Positions 62,901-64,000 of a stretch of 64,000 nt of DNA are shown in pieces (the stretch's first letter is position 1; each line of letters begins with the position of its first letter). The position numbers were made by a program, and so were the translations under genes. The stretch spans positions 5,622,001 through 5,686,000 of the forward strand of contig CM030709.1 of NCBI GenBank assembly GCA_017979445.1. The letters are read 5' to 3'. The DNA is from Akebia trifoliata. Taxonomy: Eukaryota; Streptophyta; Magnoliopsida; Ranunculales; Lardizabalaceae. A model generated the notes under the pieces. The model did not search any database, was not told the origin of the DNA, and saw nothing but the letters and a program-made list of their open reading frames with translations.

Positions 62901-63700
62901 TCATGATACACAACATACAACCTCCCTAAAGTCCTGAAGGACGAATAATTTCAAATTCCAAAATCTAAAACCTTCTCATACCAAAAAGAACACCACACTA
63001 AATGGTTGGAAACAGTTATAGCTTTACAATTGCATAAGAAAAAATAAGGTTTACTTTTATCTGAGAACGTTATGTTATATAAATACAAGTTCAAAATGAA
63101 AAAAAAAAAAAAAAAAAACTGACCTCATCGACAACTGCTACTGCAAATTCATCATGATAGCGACTCAGACCAGCAGTAAGTGAAGCAATCAGGTGAACTT
63201 GGCTGTACTTTCCCTTGTGAACCTTCAGAAAGCATTTTAAGAGGTACGGTTCACATTCATTCCAGGGTAATTTACGCAACTGCCTCAGAACATGCTCAAT
63301 GGAGGACTTATCGAGATCTGAGAAAAGTAGCTTTCTGATATACTGCAGAATAAAACAATAAAGAAAGTTGAAAAAAGAAATGTAAGATATAACTACATCA
63401 ATGAACATAAAACTGATTAATACCAAGAAAAATTGAAGTTTTCTATACCTGATGCAATGGTGGACGGACTTTAGAGACTCGAGCAGATCGTTCAGGTGGT
63501 TTGCACAGGTAATAGGCATTTTCCACAAGTGTGCTGTGGCGAGGATCCAAATTTTTGACGTTTTTCAAGCGCATCAATATCTCCAACATGTTTGCCATTC
63601 GTATTGCAGTTTCAGGAGACCGATACAAAAATCGCCCACATGTCTCAAGAAGGTTGCATGCAACATCAATGTTGTGATGAGTGAAATCATCTAAACAAGC
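56947..63700 (-). CDS. UPF2: Nonsense-mediated decay factor UPF2, 3' part (partial)
   Basis: UPF2 bridges UPF1 and UPF3 in cytoplasmic nonsense-mediated mRNA decay. Exons in transcript order: 63700-63449, 63342-63124, 61758-61588, 59025-58840, 57948-56947; all join in phase 0 and give 609 C-terminal residues. The first visible exons hold the end of the second MIF4G domain (FLYRSPETAIRMANM, YYLCKPPERSA). The third MIF4G domain follows (QYIRKLLFSDLD, LDPPEDCFRIRM, YFDRGSSKRKL, DLFADLRPNM). The last exon, 333 residues, has a long Asp/Glu/Ser-rich tract, then the UPF1-binding tail (EIRARPTLNMVIPMNVFEG, KVLVKRGHKQQTKQMFIPRD) and a Gly/Arg-rich end GGGGLYYGRRK. The gene continues past the right edge, as the first exon seen begins at a splice acceptor. 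An intron holds duplicated LINE sequence. Confidence 0.95.
59327..60300 (+). mobile_element. Tandemly duplicated LINE fragment in a UPF2 intron
   Basis: 'agtaaccatatcattaca' near 59350 recurs near 59800, and the next 300 bases match ('tcatgtgcattgagtg', 'atttggaaggaaag'), giving a period of about 449 bases. The first unit encodes LPFAKCWRIWKER, the LINE zf-RVT signature. The second unit runs on to a LINE-like tail ending 'gaatgaaatctctttacc' at about 60275. It is antisense to UPF2 and lies between exons 59025-58840 and 61758-61588. Confidence 0.75.
60301..61587 (-). other. Remainder of UPF2 intron, nothing recognised
   Basis: AT-rich intron sequence with no motif or repeat that I can name. 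Confidence 0.5.
62187..62275 (+). repeat. SINE-like repeat in a UPF2 intron
   Basis: 'cacttggtgtgttggtaaag', 'gagtggtaataccacatgcc' and 'taggatcaaaccctgccc' follow in the same order as in the copies at 18390 and 18608. It is antisense to UPF2. Confidence 0.5.
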
Positions 63701-64000
63701 CTGTTAACATAGATAGTTGTGCTCCCATGAGTATCTATTCATCATTCACTAAAAATTTAAACCTAAATGAAGCACTCCTGTCACAGAAGTCACAGAACCC
63801 AAAATTCAACCTCCAACACTCTAACTATTAGAGAAGTTAAAAAGTACAGCAGTAAACAAACACAAATATGGCTCCGGCACCTTTTCTAGTACAAGTAGAA
63901 CGATTTAGAAACCCAAATAGACCCCATGTGCATAGCTACAGTATTGATTCATTAAAAGAGGTAGAGAAAGGAAACATAATATCTGGCACAATTTACCAAA

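Overview
The window is plant nuclear DNA, most likely from a eudicot. It is AT-rich, its genes have GT-AG introns, and the space between and inside genes is full of transposon debris. I cannot name the species. Exons were assembled by hand from the sequence, checking reading phase across every junction.

Four protein-coding genes can be supported. (1) MCM8, + strand, 3393-13317, 17 coding exons, 791 codons: an MCM-family helicase of homologous recombination and meiotic repair. (2) A class-IV (fold type IV) PLP aminotransferase-like gene, - strand, 15168-20350, 8 exons, 357 codons, convergent with MCM8. (3) A euAP2-type transcription factor of the TOE/RAP2-7 group, - strand, 31944-35093, 9 exons, 453 codons, with two AP2 domains, a DLN start, an EAR-like motif and a miR172 site in its last exon. 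(4) The 3' part of UPF2, - strand, 56947-63700, five exons, 609 codons; its 5' part lies beyond the right edge. The four genes have no obvious shared pathway.

Layout: 1-2240 holds two LTR-retrotransposon remnants, the first opening with 301 bases that contain no G. 2640-3390 is the MCM8 upstream region, with a foldback element and an E2F-type site. 3393-20350 holds the two convergent genes, whose introns carry a LINE copy, a mitochondrial nad4L fragment inside an inverted-repeat element, MITEs and SINE-like pieces. 20351-31943 is gene-free and dominated by MITEs, above all an array at 24455-27373 of about eight foldback elements separated by (TA)n tracts. 31944-35500 is the AP2-type gene and its leader. 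35500-56900 is a second gene-free tract with tandem MITEs, SINEs, long inverted-repeat elements and a module present three times between about 43.9 and 54.7 kb. 56947-64000 is UPF2, with a tandemly duplicated LINE fragment in an intron.

The most unusual feature is the foldback family. Each full copy carries two internal palindromes within an outer inverted repeat. The internal core is shared across copies while the outermost termini differ between subgroups, and most copies sit in TA microsatellites. No tRNA, rRNA or CRISPR array was seen.
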